64,000 nt of DNA from Achromobacter pestifer (GCF_902859625.1 NZ_CADIJX010000001.1:186001-250000), one strand, 5' to 3'; counted from the first letter of the stretch, positions 1-9,139 are shown. A program made the numbers and translations. Notes: generated from the sequence alone by a model not told the origin.

Positions 1-444
1 CAGCTGGTGATCGCCGTTGGCCTGCTGTCGCTGGTGTTCAACTATGCCTATCGTTTCACCGTGGACCGGGAGATCAATTCCACGCCTTTCTACGTGACCA
101 CGGTGGTGCTTGGCCTGATCGCCTTCCTGATCTTGCGCAAGGACTATGTGTTTGTGAATCGCTATGAATTCAGCGATGCCGAGATCACGGTGCAAACGTT
201 GTTGGGGGTGAAGAAACGCTATGCGACATCCGACTACGAGTTCGTTCCGTCGCTGCACAAGGCGCTGAATCTGCCGGAACAGCGCGCGTCCTTGTCGTTC
301 TATATCCGCGACGCAAAAACCAAGAAGAACATCAGGAACTACTCGTGGACGGGGTTTTCGCCCGAGGACTTCCAGGCCGCCTCGCGGCTATACGGATATC
401 GCGGCGAGACGGATTTCAGCCAGAAGGACTTCGGCAAGCGCTAA
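1..444 (+). CDS. Membrane protein of unknown function (5' end cut off)
   Basis: The frame is open from the first base to the TAA at 442, so the start lies left of the window. Two hydrophobic stretches are visible at the beginning (about residues 2-17 and 31-46 of the visible part), forming a probable transmembrane hairpin. They are followed by a soluble, charged domain of about 95 residues with alternating hydrophobic positions. This two-helix-plus-cytoplasmic-domain layout recalls small PH-like bacterial membrane proteins, but I do not recognise the family and assign no function. The gene is convergent with the next one. Confidence 0.6.
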   Translation, partial: QLVIAVGLLSLVFNYAYRFTVDREINSTPFYVTTVVLGLIAFLILRKDYVFVNRYEFSDAEITVQTLLGVKKRYATSDYEFVPSLHKALNLPEQRASLSFYIRDAKTKKNIRNYSWTGFSPEDFQAASRLYGYRGETDFSQKDFGKR

Positions 445-468
445 GCCTGTGCCGATGCACCCGCGGAT

Positions 469-1743
469 TCACTCCGTGACCAGATAGGCCGCGCCGCCCG
501 GTTTCAGATAGGGCGTCAAGTCCTTGAACGGCACGGTGGCGTGGGTGCCCAGGCATACCCCAAGCGCGTGGCCGATGCCCGATATCGACAGGCTGATCTC
601 GCCCGGCGTGGTGACGCCCAAGGCCAGGTAGTCGGGCCAGAAGTCCGAGCAGCTTTGCATCGAATCGTCGTCTGCCAGCGCTGAATCGGCGCTGGCGGGA
701 AGCTTCTTGCGCGCGTCGTCCATCAGTTTGATCAAGGTGGGGCTTTCGGTGGCAAAGCCATATTCGCCCGGTACGTAGGCCGCGAAGATGCGGTTCCAGT
801 CCAGGTATTCGCCGCGCAGCAGATCGAACGTGTAGGGGTCGAAATGATTGTCAGGGTGCGCGCCGCCGCAATACAGGCTGCCAGCTTCGGTCACGGTCAA
901 AAGGGCCGTGGACAACCAATCGACCTGGACGGCTTCGTCGTCATAGCTGCCTAGCGTGCCCGCCGCCGGATTGCCGTCGGTATAGGCCGATGCCATGCAC
1001 TGCAAGGCGGCCAGGCTTTTCTGCCAGTGGCGTTGTTCAAGCAGGTGGTTGACGCGCGTGATGACCTTCGGGTCTGGGTGGCGGCTGAGTCGGGGATAGG
1101 CGAACTTGGTGCGCGGGTCGACCCACATGCGGTAGGCGACGGAGGCGGTGCCGATGTCTTGCCCGACAGGCTGGGCATGGCCGGCCAGCTTCAAGGTTTC
1201 ATAAGGCGCGCTGGCGGTATTGATGTCGGCCTGGGCGTCGATGCCGCTGCCCATGCCGCCGCTGATGGCGTCGGTCACGGCCTGAACGCTGCCCGGCGCC
1301 ACGTTGTCGGGGTCATATTCCGCAACCCGGCGCAGGGTGAAGCGGCGCGTCTTGCCGGTGCGGATGTCGGTCCATTGCCCTTGATAGCCATCGGCGTCGC
1401 GCGTGCCTTGCCAGGCTGCCGCGGCGGTAGCTTGAGGCGAATCGGATTCCGGGTCCAACTTGGCTTGCGCCAGGTCCTGGAATAGCCGGGGTTCGTATAG
1501 CGCCTTCGCCAAGCCCTTTAGCGGAATATCCACGCCATGCTTCGGATAGAAGTAGCGGCCCGTCAGTGTGCCGTCGGCGGTTGCCTGGGTGTCCAGTTCC
1601 ATCACGATGTCGCCCGCGCCTTGCAGCGTGCCGGTATAGACCGTGCGTGGCGCCGCCAGGGCGGGCGAGCCGATGTGCGACAGCGCGATCAGCGTCGCGG
1701 TCACGGGTAGGGCGCGGCGCAGGCGGGCGAGTAAATGGAACAT
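469..1743 (-). CDS. Exported protein with RsiV/DUF3298-like C-terminal domain
   Basis: A 424-residue protein. The start at 1743 is preferred over an in-frame ATG at 1782 because it puts a signal peptide (two arginines, a hydrophobic core, then a PALAAP cleavage region) at the N-terminus. The C-terminal half has a YCGGAHPDNHF motif followed by TFDL and a Gly-Glu-Tyr-Leu-Asp-Trp segment. That is the pattern of the DUF3298 domain found in RsiV-type and lysozyme-inhibitor-like periplasmic proteins. The N-terminal half looks like a beta-rich domain. No Shine-Dalgarno sequence is obvious at either start. Function is unknown; an envelope role is inferred only from the export signal. Confidence 0.7.
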   Translation of the reverse strand: MFHLLARLRRALPVTATLIALSHIGSPALAAPRTVYTGTLQGAGDIVMELDTQATADGTLTGRYFYPKHGVDIPLKGLAKALYEPRLFQDLAQAKLDPESDSPQATAAAAWQGTRDADGYQGQWTDIRTGKTRRFTLRRVAEYDPDNVAPGSVQAVTDAISGGMGSGIDAQADINTASAPYETLKLAGHAQPVGQDIGTASVAYRMWVDPRTKFAYPRLSRHPDPKVITRVNHLLEQRHWQKSLAALQCMASAYTDGNPAAGTLGSYDDEAVQVDWLSTALLTVTEAGSLYCGGAHPDNHFDPYTFDLLRGEYLDWNRIFAAYVPGEYGFATESPTLIKLMDDARKKLPASADSALADDDSMQSCSDFWPDYLALGVTTPGEISLSISGIGHALGVCLGTHATVPFKDLTPYLKPGGAAYLVTE

Positions 1744-1801
1744 GTAGGAAGGATCCCAGGGCCTGGACGGCCGGATAGTCATGTCGGCAAAGGGCTGGCG
1801 C

Positions 1802-2299
1802 TCAGTCCTGCGTGGCGCCCGGCGTGGCGGACAGGGTGACTTGCCCGAACGTCATCCAGACATAAGCGGTGTCGGATGCTTGCGCGCGGTACGTGCCGGA
1901 CGCTTCACCCAGGCGCATGGCCACGGCCGTGAATTCCCAAGCCAGGGCGTCGTCGCACTGGACTTTGCGATGCGTGTAGGCCGACAAGCCGTGCGCGCGC
2001 CCGAATGCCAGCGCCAGTTGCGCGTGCTCGGACAGTTCTGCGGGAACGGACGGGTGGTCCCAACCCCACAGGAAGCTGCCGTCGGCGCTGTTGGACGTGC
2101 CGACGATCTGCACGGGCGCGGTCGCGGTGATGCCGCCCGGCAGTTGGAAGACGATGCTCTCCTGATCCATGTCGACGGACCAGTGCTCGGCTTCGTCCAG
2201 ATGCCAAGTCGCGCAATGCGCGCTGGTGGCCGCCTGCATGCCTTCCAGGCTTTGGGCGATGAAGGCTTGAACGTCGAAGGGGGCGGCGGTGTCGGACAT
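1802..2299 (-). CDS. DUF6882-like hypothetical protein
   Basis: A 165-residue soluble protein with no signal peptide or membrane segment. The central part has the order VQIVGT, then FLWGWDHPSVP, then a helical stretch, then a C-terminal GTYRA motif. I associate this with the DUF6882 family of small cytoplasmic proteins of unknown function. It is on the same strand as the exported protein downstream and the acetyltransferase upstream, but gaps of about 60 and 30 bases make shared transcription only possible. No catalytic motif is visible. Confidence 0.7.
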   Translation of the reverse strand: MSDTAAPFDVQAFIAQSLEGMQAATSAHCATWHLDEAEHWSVDMDQESIVFQLPGGITATAPVQIVGTSNSADGSFLWGWDHPSVPAELSEHAQLALAFGRAHGLSAYTHRKVQCDDALAWEFTAVAMRLGEASGTYRAQASDTAYVWMTFGQVTLSATPGATQD

Positions 2300-2326
2300 G
2301 GTGAATCTGTTCCAGGAAAAGGGTGG

Positions 2327-2839
2327 TCAGGATGATAGGGCAGATTGGCCGGCGGGGCGCGGCAGAACGTAGACGGCGGTTTGCCGGCCGTAGTGCGGTT
2401 CAAGCACCCGGAATGCAAATCCCAGCTTTTCCAGCACGCGCTTGGATGCATGATTGTCGGGCCACACCACCGCGACCAATTCTGGCACGTCCAGCGTGCG
2501 CCAGACGTAGCCGCAAAGTTGGCGGCCGGCCTGAGTGGCATATCCCTGGCCCCAGGCAGCGCGGCAGAAGCGATAGGCGATCTGGATGCGGCCGTCTTCC
2601 CCCAACGGCACCAGGCTGATCCAGCCGACCGCCAGATCATCGGCCAACACGGTCCAATGGCCAAGCTCAGTACGGGGTTCTTGCAGCCAGGTCAGCAGTT
2701 CCTGGTGCCGCGCCTCGGTCGCGGGCTTGACGCCGGTACTGTGTTGCATGACGGCCGGATCGGCCTCCATGGCAAGAATCATGGGCACGTCTTCGGCCTG
2801 GATTCGGCGCAAGGTCACGCGGGCGGTAAGGGCGGGCAT
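2327..2839 (-). CDS. GNAT-family N-acetyltransferase (RimJ/RimL-like)
   Basis: A 170-residue enzyme when started at 2839 (MPALTARVTLRR). An upstream ATG at 2908 adds 23 poorly conserved residues and is less likely. GNAT features are in order: an N-terminal beta strand with LRRI, a VGWISL strand, the acetyl-CoA loop WGQGYATQAG (the Q/RxxGxA motif), a VAVVWPDNHASKRVLEKLGF segment with the usual Asn-x-x-Ser, and a final aromatic strand. Expected to transfer acetyl from acetyl-CoA to an amine such as a protein N-terminus or a small molecule; the substrate cannot be told. It diverges from the MarR gene. Confidence 0.8.
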   Translation of the reverse strand: MPALTARVTLRRIQAEDVPMILAMEADPAVMQHSTGVKPATEARHQELLTWLQEPRTELGHWTVLADDLAVGWISLVPLGEDGRIQIAYRFCRAAWGQGYATQAGRQLCGYVWRTLDVPELVAVVWPDNHASKRVLEKLGFAFRVLEPHYGRQTAVYVLPRPAGQSALSS

Positions 2840-2959
2840 GGTCTCTGGCAGGAGGGAAGGGGCAGCCCCGATGATAGCGGTTGCTGCCGCGCCGTCGAAC
2901 TTGCGCATTAGTAGTTAGGCGCCTTATTATATTCGCCTTGCACCCATCAGGAAGCCGTC

Positions 2960-3490
2960 ATGCAGGATTCTTCACCCATGCTTGAACGCAAGCATCACGC
3001 CTTGCTGGATGAGGCCACGCGACGTGGCTTGTCGTCTGCCGACGATATCGGCCTGTGCTTCCAACTGCTGTCGCTGGCCAACGCCATCGACCGCGATTGC
3101 GCGGCCCGACTGGCGCCGCGGCAATTGTCGGAAGGCAAGTTCGTGCTGCTGTTCCTGCTGCATGAGCAGGCAGACGGCTTGTCGCCGCACCAGCTGGCTG
3201 ACGGGGCGGGGGTCACGCGGGCAACCATCACCGGATTGCTGGACGGGCTGGAGCGCGACGGCTTTGTGCTGCGGCAGGCTGCCAAAGGCGACGGCCGCAA
3301 GGTATCGGTGATGTTGACGGCCAAGGGCAAGACGGCGGCGGCCAGGCTATTCAAGGAACACACGGATTGGATCGGCTCGCTGTTCGCGGGGCTGAACAAG
3401 CCGGACAAGGCGCGGCTTGGCGATCTGTTGTCGCGCGTGTGGCGCGGCACCGACACGGGTCGCGCCGCCATGCAGGAGAGCAAGCCATGA
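2960..3490 (+). CDS. MarR-family transcriptional regulator
   Basis: A 176-residue winged-helix regulator. The recognition-helix region reads GVTRATITGLLDGLERDGFV and the wing has GDGRKVSVMLTAKG, the diagnostic MarR pattern. The start is set by AGGAAG five bases upstream of the ATG. Its stop overlaps the start of the next gene in an ATGA arrangement, so the two are translationally coupled. MarR proteins usually repress their own operon and respond to phenolic or oxidising ligands. By position it may control the alkylation-repeat protein that follows and the divergent acetyltransferase. Confidence 0.88.
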   Translation: MQDSSPMLERKHHALLDEATRRGLSSADDIGLCFQLLSLANAIDRDCAARLAPRQLSEGKFVLLFLLHEQADGLSPHQLADGAGVTRATITGLLDGLERDGFVLRQAAKGDGRKVSVMLTAKGKTAAARLFKEHTDWIGSLFAGLNKPDKARLGDLLSRVWRGTDTGRAAMQESKP

Positions 3491-4275
3491 CTCCACGGAA
3501 GACAGCGCCGGCCAAGCCGTCGGGGCGCGGCGTGAAGGACATCAGCGCGGCGCGCTTGGCTGAACTGAATGCGGGGGCGCCCGCCTTGACGCTGACGGAG
3601 TGCCTGGCGGTGGACTTCGCGGCGTTGATGCAGACGGTGGTGCCGCAACGGGATGGCGACGCCATTGATGCCATGCGTGCGCAGGCCGCAACAGGTATTT
3701 CCAAACGCATGGCCTTGGCGGCAAGACTGCTGACTGAACAACAGCCGGGCCAGCATTTTGAGGCGCGCTTGACGTCGCACCCGTCCGACACGGTGCGCGG
3801 TTGGGCCTGCTTCATGATTGGCGCGCAGCCGGATGTATCGGTAGCGGCGCGGCTGGAGCGCATCCGCCCCTTGGCCGACGATCCGCATTTTGGCGTGCGT
3901 GAATGGGCTTGGCTGGCGGTACGCCCGGCGCTGGCGGCCGAACTGGATGCGTCGATCGCATGCTTGCGTCCGTGGACAGCGGACCCGTCCGAGCGCATCA
4001 GGCGCTTTGCCAGCGAAGTCCTGCGTCCGCGCGGTGTGTGGTGCACGCATATCGCGGCGCTGAAGGCCAACCCGGCGATGGCCTTGCCGCTGTTGGAACC
4101 GCTGCGCGCCGATCCGGCGGTCTATGTGCAGGATTCCGTGGCGAACTGGCTGAACGATGCCAGCAAGGACCAGCCAGACTGGGTGCGCGCATTGTGTGCC
4201 AAGTGGCTGGCCGGTGAGCCATCAGCAGCGACCGAACGCATCTGCAAACGCGCGCTGCGTTCGATCGGCGCCTAG
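3487..4275 (+). CDS. DNA alkylation-repeat (AlkD-like HEAT) protein
   Basis: A 262-residue all-helical protein starting in an ATGA overlap with marR; longer in-frame starts inside marR are rejected. After a basic leader it has repeated helix pairs: HPSDTVRGWACFMIG, HFGVREWAWLAVRP, PSERIRRFASEVLRP, and VQDSVANWLNDASKDQPDW. The Arg-x-Trp and conserved Asp/Trp positions are typical of the DNA alkylation repair HEAT-repeat superfamily (AlkC/AlkD type), which removes cationic N3/N7-alkylpurines without base flipping. Catalysis is inferred, since related proteins can lack glycosylase activity. Coupling to a MarR regulator suggests inducible expression. Confidence 0.75.
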   Translation: MTPRKTAPAKPSGRGVKDISAARLAELNAGAPALTLTECLAVDFAALMQTVVPQRDGDAIDAMRAQAATGISKRMALAARLLTEQQPGQHFEARLTSHPSDTVRGWACFMIGAQPDVSVAARLERIRPLADDPHFGVREWAWLAVRPALAAELDASIACLRPWTADPSERIRRFASEVLRPRGVWCTHIAALKANPAMALPLLEPLRADPAVYVQDSVANWLNDASKDQPDWVRALCAKWLAGEPSAATERICKRALRSIGA

Positions 4276-4297
4276 CTCGGCGTCTGATCACCGCGTC

Positions 4298-5047
4298 TTA
4301 CAACTGGCTCATGCCGCCGTCCACAATGATCTCTGTGCCCACGATAAAGGCAGACTCCGGAGCGGCCAGGTGCAGCACGGTGGACGCCAATTCTTGCGGC
4401 GTGCCGAAACGGCCCAACGGGATTTGGGCCTGGATGCCCGCCGCCGTCTTTTCCAACACCTCGGCGTCCAGGCCCAATTTGCCGTAGATGGGCGTGGATA
4501 TCGGCCCCGGGCTGACCACATTCACCCGGATGCCGCGCGGCAGCAGCTCAGCCGACAACGTTTTGGCCAGCGAGATCAGCGCGGCCTTGCTGGCGGCGTA
4601 GATGGACGAGGCAGGCATGCCGATATGGGCGTTGATGGAACCGTTCAGCACGATGGACGCGCCAGGGTTCAACAGCGGGTCCAGCGCTTGCAGCTGAAAG
4701 AACACGCCTTTGATGTTCGTGTTGAAGGTCTGGTCCCAGAGGTCTTCCGTGGCCTCGGCCAAGGTCGCGAATTTGGCGATGCCGGCATTGACGAAAATGG
4801 CGTCCAGGCGGATGCCGGCGGCCTTCAGTGCGTCCGCCAAGGCGGTCGCCGCGCCGGGGGCGCCAGCGATGTTCTGGATGGCCAATGCGTTGCCACCCAG
4901 GCTGGCGCGGGTGGATTCCAGCGCGGCCGCGTCGCGGCCGGTGATGATGACGCGAGCCCCTTCGGCGGCAAACGCCTGGGCGGTGGCCAGGCCGATGCCG
5001 CTGGTGCCGCCGGTGACCAATACAGTCTTCTGTTCAAAACGGGTCAT
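4298..5047 (-). CDS. Short-chain dehydrogenase/reductase (SDR)
   Basis: A 249-residue classical SDR. The dinucleotide-binding motif TGGTSGIG is at residues 12-19, NAG at 87-89, and the catalytic Ser137, Tyr150 and Lys154 (YAASK) are all present. TGR after the second strand, with Arg38, suggests NADP(H) preference. Length is normal for the family. It is transcribed away from the LysR gene starting about 100 bases upstream, the usual arrangement for a LysR target. The substrate is unknown; oxidation or reduction of a small alcohol or ketone is the family activity. Confidence 0.88.
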   Translation of the reverse strand: MTRFEQKTVLVTGGTSGIGLATAQAFAAEGARVIITGRDAAALESTRASLGGNALAIQNIAGAPGAATALADALKAAGIRLDAIFVNAGIAKFATLAEATEDLWDQTFNTNIKGVFFQLQALDPLLNPGASIVLNGSINAHIGMPASSIYAASKAALISLAKTLSAELLPRGIRVNVVSPGPISTPIYGKLGLDAEVLEKTAAGIQAQIPLGRFGTPQELASTVLHLAAPESAFIVGTEIIVDGGMSQL

Positions 5048-5150
5048 GGTGATCTCCTAGGGAGTCATTCGATAAGGTGTAGCCATGATGCGCCTGGGTT
5101 GGCGCCGTGTTGTACGATCTTTCCGACGAACACGTTCGGAGAAGTTGCAC

Positions 5151-6068
5151 ATGTTGACGGCCAATGAACTGGCATTGCTGGAGGCCATCCGCGACAGCGG
5201 CAGCCTGTCGCGCGCGGCGGTCAAATTGGGCAGGGCGCCATCCTCGGTGTCGCACGCGGCCCGCCAACTGGAGGAACGATTCGACGCGCTGCTGTTTGAC
5301 CGTCGCCGCTATCGGCTGCAACTGACGCCGGCCGGCCAATTGCTGGCCGAAGAGGCCGCCCGGCTGATGCTGGACGTGTCGCGCCTGACGCAGCGCGTCA
5401 AACAGGTGGCCAGTGGCTGGGAAGACCGGCTGCATATCGTCAGTGACGAGATCCTGGAATTTGAATTGATGTCGCCGCTGATCCAGGCATTCGACCGGCT
5501 GGATTCCGGCGTCAGCCTGCGTTTCACGCACGAAGTGCTGGGCGGCACCTGGGAGGCGTTGCGCGAGGGCCGGGCTGATCTGATCGTGGGGGCAACGAAC
5601 GAACCCCAGTCTATGCCGAATCTGCAATGGGCGGAGCTGGGCGCGATGGAATGGTTGTTCGCCGTGTCCCCGCGCCATCCACTGGCCAAGATGAAGGCGC
5701 CGATCAGGCAGGACCAGTTGCAGCAGCATCGGGCGGTGGTGGTGGCGGATACCTCACGCGGCGCGGCGGCGCGAGGGTACGGCCGGGTAGGCGGTCAGGC
5801 GGTGCTGGCCGTGCCCAGCATGCGCGCCAAGATCCTGGCGCAGCGCGATGGGCTGGGCGTGGGCTGGGTGCCGCGTCACCGCGTGGCCTCGTTGCTGGCG
5901 CGCGGAGAACTCGTGGAAAAAGCCACCGAGACGCCGCGCGAACCCAATCTGCTGTATCTGGCCTGGCGCGGCGGCCACGAGGGGCGTGCGCTGCAATGGT
6001 GGCTGGACCAACTGCGCCAGCCCCGGATGGCGCAGACCTTGATGCGCGGAATTGATGCGTTCGCCTAG
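5151..6068 (+). CDS. LysR-family transcriptional regulator
   Basis: A 305-residue LysR protein. The start at 5151 is supported by GGAGAAG six bases upstream; an upstream ATG at 5085 adds an Arg-rich leader and is rejected. The N-terminal helix-turn-helix reads GSLSRAAVKLGRAPSSVSHAARQLEE and a periplasmic-binding-protein-like effector domain follows. It diverges from the SDR gene. The short intergenic region has an inverted repeat, TCCGA...TCGGA at 5122-5140, close to the start, a possible autoregulatory site. Probably activates the SDR and represses itself; the ligand is unknown. Confidence 0.88.
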   Translation: MLTANELALLEAIRDSGSLSRAAVKLGRAPSSVSHAARQLEERFDALLFDRRRYRLQLTPAGQLLAEEAARLMLDVSRLTQRVKQVASGWEDRLHIVSDEILEFELMSPLIQAFDRLDSGVSLRFTHEVLGGTWEALREGRADLIVGATNEPQSMPNLQWAELGAMEWLFAVSPRHPLAKMKAPIRQDQLQQHRAVVVADTSRGAAARGYGRVGGQAVLAVPSMRAKILAQRDGLGVGWVPRHRVASLLARGELVEKATETPREPNLLYLAWRGGHEGRALQWWLDQLRQPRMAQTLMRGIDAFA

Positions 6069-6141
6069 AGGCCGGTAGCCACGTATCGCCGATCCACGGG
6101 GGGCCGATGCAGGTCTTCGTTTTAGCGCGGCCCATCGCGGA

Positions 6142-6747
6142 TCAGGCGCCAGCCTCGGCCGCCAGCGCGGCTTGCACGCTGGGCCGCGCCTCGATCCGGG
6201 TCATATAGGCCGGGATGGCAGGCCAGCGTGCCAGGTCCATGTCGAATAGCGCGGCCCAGCGCAGGACGGTGTATAGGTAGGCATCCGCCACGCCGAACTG
6301 GTCTGCGATCAGGTACGGATGCGCGGCCAGTGCGCGCGCGGTGTAGTCCAGCCGCTTTTCCAGCCGCGCTTGCCACCATTGCCGGGCGGCGGCAGGCAGG
6401 TCCCGATTGAACAGCGGGCCAAAGCCGCCGTGGATTTCGGCGCTGATGAAGTTCAACCATTCCTGCAAGCGGCTGCGGTCCCAGCTGCCGTTCGCGGGCG
6501 CCAGCCCGGCGTGCGGTTTCAGGTCGGCCAGATACTGAACGATGGCCGGGCCTTCCGTCAGCACCTGCCCGTCGTCGCGTTCCAGCGCTGCAACATACCC
6601 CTTGGGGTTGATGGCCAGAAAGTCCTGGCCGTCAGCGGTGCGCTTGGTCTGGTTGTTCACGCGGACAAGGGAGAAGGGCAGGTCCAGTTCGCGCAGCACG
6701 ATATGCGGCGACAGCGAACACGTGTTGGGGGCGTAGTACAGCTTCAT
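6142..6747 (-). CDS. Glutathione S-transferase family protein
   Basis: A 201-residue GST. The start at 6747 is supported by AAGGA seven bases upstream. The N-terminal thioredoxin fold reads MKLYYAPNTCSLSPHIVLRE, with the NPKGYVAAL cis-proline region and the glutathione gamma-Glu-binding motif LTEGPAIVQYL. The C-terminal helical domain contains the folding motif FGVADAYLYTVLRW. The Cys10-Ser pair is typical of beta-class bacterial GSTs. Likely cytosolic glutathione conjugation or peroxide reduction. It diverges from a LysR gene, with about 100 bases between the two starts. Confidence 0.9.
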   Translation of the reverse strand: MKLYYAPNTCSLSPHIVLRELDLPFSLVRVNNQTKRTADGQDFLAINPKGYVAALERDDGQVLTEGPAIVQYLADLKPHAGLAPANGSWDRSRLQEWLNFISAEIHGGFGPLFNRDLPAAARQWWQARLEKRLDYTARALAAHPYLIADQFGVADAYLYTVLRWAALFDMDLARWPAIPAYMTRIEARPSVQAALAAEAGA

Positions 6748-6844
6748 GGGTTCATCCTTGGGGCAATGAAACCCCAGCTTGAGGCCGCCCAAGGCATCTG
6801 TAAAATTACTTTTCCAGAAATATGACATAAGGGTAGCTAATGCC

Positions 6845-7723
6845 ATGATGAACCTGATGCATTGGCGGCTGGTGCTGGCGGTTGTTGATGCGGGCAACAT
6901 CACGCTCGCCGCCGCCCAGGTCGGCATGACCCAGTCCGGCGCCAGCCAGGCCATCGCGCAGTTGGAAGACACGCTGGGGGCGCCGCTTTTCACACGAGAG
7001 CATCGCCAGACCGTTCCGACCGCGCTGGGGCTGCGCGTGGCGGATGAGGCCCGTGTCATGCTGGAGGCGCTGCGCCGCATCCAGTCCTTGTCCGGCGAGG
7101 CGCGGGGCGAGGCGGGCGGCACGCTGCGGCTGGCCAGTTTTCCGATGGTGTTCTCGACCGTGCTGCCGCCGGTGCTGCGGCGCTTCCGGCAACTGCACCC
7201 TGCGATCGACGTGGTGTCGTTGGAAGCGAGCGACGACGAAGTTGAAACGCTGCTGGCGGCCGGCACCGTGGACGTGGGCGTGGTGCTGAACCCGGCGCCG
7301 AACCGACGGGCCTGCCCGCTGGGACAGGACGAATGGATGGCGGTGCTACCGGCAGCCCATCCGCTGGCGCGTTCCGGCAGCGCCATCGCGCTGGCCGATC
7401 TGGTCGCGCAGCCCTTCGTGCTGGCAACGGGCGGATGCAGCGTGCATGCGCAAAGCCTGGCGGCAAGCGCCGGCTTGGCCATTGCGGACTTGCGCGCCAC
7501 GGTTCGCGACTGGACCAGCGCGTTCGCCTTGGTCCGGGAAGGCCTGGGTGTGACGCTGGTGCCCGCACTGACCTTGCCGGAAAATCGCCGTGGCCTGCGG
7601 GTCATGCGGCTGGCGTCGCCGTTGTACCGATCATTTGGGCTGGCGGCGTCGGCGGGGGCGGCGGGCCGCGGCCCGGTCCAGGCGCTGTTCGGCATGTTGC
7701 AACAAGATGACCAGGCGGGGTAG
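6845..7723 (+). CDS. LysR-family transcriptional regulator
   Basis: A 292-residue regulator when started at the ATG pair at 6845/6848; the longer form from 6779 extends into the GST promoter region and is unlikely. The helix-turn-helix reads NITLAAAQVGMTQSGASQAIAQLED, followed by the substrate-binding domain with the usual GVVLNPAP and GLGVTLVPALTLP segments. It diverges from the GST gene, which is its likely target. No convincing T-N11-A operator could be singled out by eye. Confidence 0.87.
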   Translation: MMNLMHWRLVLAVVDAGNITLAAAQVGMTQSGASQAIAQLEDTLGAPLFTREHRQTVPTALGLRVADEARVMLEALRRIQSLSGEARGEAGGTLRLASFPMVFSTVLPPVLRRFRQLHPAIDVVSLEASDDEVETLLAAGTVDVGVVLNPAPNRRACPLGQDEWMAVLPAAHPLARSGSAIALADLVAQPFVLATGGCSVHAQSLAASAGLAIADLRATVRDWTSAFALVREGLGVTLVPALTLPENRRGLRVMRLASPLYRSFGLAASAGAAGRGPVQALFGMLQQDDQAG

Positions 7724-7817
7724 TTCAGGCATGCGGACCCGTTGCGCCTGTCATGGCTTGGACATGGCGCTGTCATACGCTTCTGCGCTTTCGCCCTGAC
7801 ATTGCAGGAACTCCCGC

Positions 7818-8255
7818 ATGCTTATCCGCACCGCCACCCTGGACGACAGCGCCGCCATTTCGGCGTTGCTGAGTCAATTGGATTACCCAGGCACCGAACG
7901 TTTCCTGCTGGGAAAAATCGCGCAGCTGGCATCCCACCCTGATGCGCGGCTGCTGGTCGCCCAGGATGAGGCGGGCCAGTTGCTGGGCTTCATTGGATTG
8001 CACTTCATGATCCAACTGGCGCTACCCGGCGATTTCTGCCGCATCACGTATTTCTGCGTAAGCGATGCGGCGCGTAGCGCGGGGGTGGGACGACAACTGG
8101 AAGCCGCGGCCGAGGCAGAAGCCCGCGCGCGCGGCTGCGACCGCATCGAAGTGCATTGCCACGAACGCCGGACGGACGCGCACCGGTTCTACTACCGGCA
8201 AGGGTACGAGGAATCGCCGAAATATTTGATGAAGCGGGTGTCGCACACGCGATAA
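7818..8255 (+). CDS. GNAT-family N-acetyltransferase
   Basis: A 145-residue single-domain GNAT protein. Residues 2-10 give the opening strand and the following helix holds SALLSQLDYP. The acetyl-CoA loop reads ARSAGVGRQLEAAAEAEARARGC (the R/Q-x-x-G-x-G/A pattern), followed by IEVHCHERRTDAHRFYYRQGYEE, the C-terminal part where a Tyr often acts as general acid. AGGA sits nine bases upstream of the ATG. It stands alone on the plus strand. The substrate is unknown; the family acetylates amines on small molecules or proteins. Confidence 0.88.
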   Translation: MLIRTATLDDSAAISALLSQLDYPGTERFLLGKIAQLASHPDARLLVAQDEAGQLLGFIGLHFMIQLALPGDFCRITYFCVSDAARSAGVGRQLEAAAEAEARARGCDRIEVHCHERRTDAHRFYYRQGYEESPKYLMKRVSHTR

Positions 8256-8344
8256 AAATCTGGCTTGCCTCCTTGCCGTCCGTAAAATCCAGCCACTAGC
8301 ATCCAACGCGGCTTGTCCGCGTACAACAAGTCCAAAGGACGGAT

Positions 8345-9139
8345 ATGGAAGAGACAAGGCAAGACGCGCCCCTGGATTGGGCGTCGCTGGTGGACGACCT
8401 GAACAAGCTGCTGCGCTTGAAGACCACTGTCATCGGCATGAAGCTGTTCGAGGACGAAGCCGCCATGGCGGGCGTGAAGGGGTTGCGGCGGCCGCAGGCC
8501 ACGCATACGACCGATCAGATTGTTGGCATGGCGGCACGGCTGGGCTGGACGGTGGGGATTACCGGCGATGACCTGGTCGGGTCGCAATGCCGCGCCGTGG
8601 TGGGGTTGGGGCCGCAGGACGAGGCGTGGAAAAGCGGCAAGGACTACGTGGGCGTCTGGCATGCCACCGAAGCCGATGCCCGGGCACGCCAGGAGGCTTT
8701 GTCCTGTGTGCCTGCCGGCAAGTACCGGGGGCTGGTGGTGTCACCGTTGGCCTCGGGCCGCCTGAATCCGCCCGACATATGCCTGGTGTACGCCACCCCT
8801 GGCCAGATGATCATTCTGATCAATGGCCTGCAATGGAAGAACTACCGGCGTTTTGACTGGAGCGTGGTGGGCGAGACGGCCTGTGCGGACTCCTGGGGCC
8901 GCGCGCTGGCCACGGGCGAGCCCAGCTTGTCCTTGCCCTGTTTCGCCGAACGCCGGTACGGCGGCGTGCCTGACGAAGAAATGCTGATGGCATTGCCGCC
9001 CCGTTATCTGCCGGTGGCGATCGCGGGCATGAAGGCGTTGGCCGCCAACGGGCTGCGCTATCCGATCGCGCCTTACGGCATTCAGAACGATGTGCGCGCG
9101 GGCATGGGCGTGAGCTATGCGCAAGCGCCCAAGGCCTAG
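8345..9139 (+). CDS. DUF169 family protein
   Basis: A 264-residue soluble protein. It begins with a helix followed by LLRLKTTVIGMKLF and has a Cys in GSQCRAVVGLG. A LVVSPLASGRLNPPDICLVYATPGQMIILINGLQW block and the motif YGGVPDEEMLMALPPRYL follow. These are hallmarks of DUF169 (COG2043), an uncharacterised family sometimes found with metal or redox enzymes. Its last four bases overlap the end of the convergent LysR gene. Function is not known. Confidence 0.85.
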   Translation: MEETRQDAPLDWASLVDDLNKLLRLKTTVIGMKLFEDEAAMAGVKGLRRPQATHTTDQIVGMAARLGWTVGITGDDLVGSQCRAVVGLGPQDEAWKSGKDYVGVWHATEADARARQEALSCVPAGKYRGLVVSPLASGRLNPPDICLVYATPGQMIILINGLQWKNYRRFDWSVVGETACADSWGRALATGEPSLSLPCFAERRYGGVPDEEMLMALPPRYLPVAIAGMKALAANGLRYPIAPYGIQNDVRAGMGVSYAQAPKA

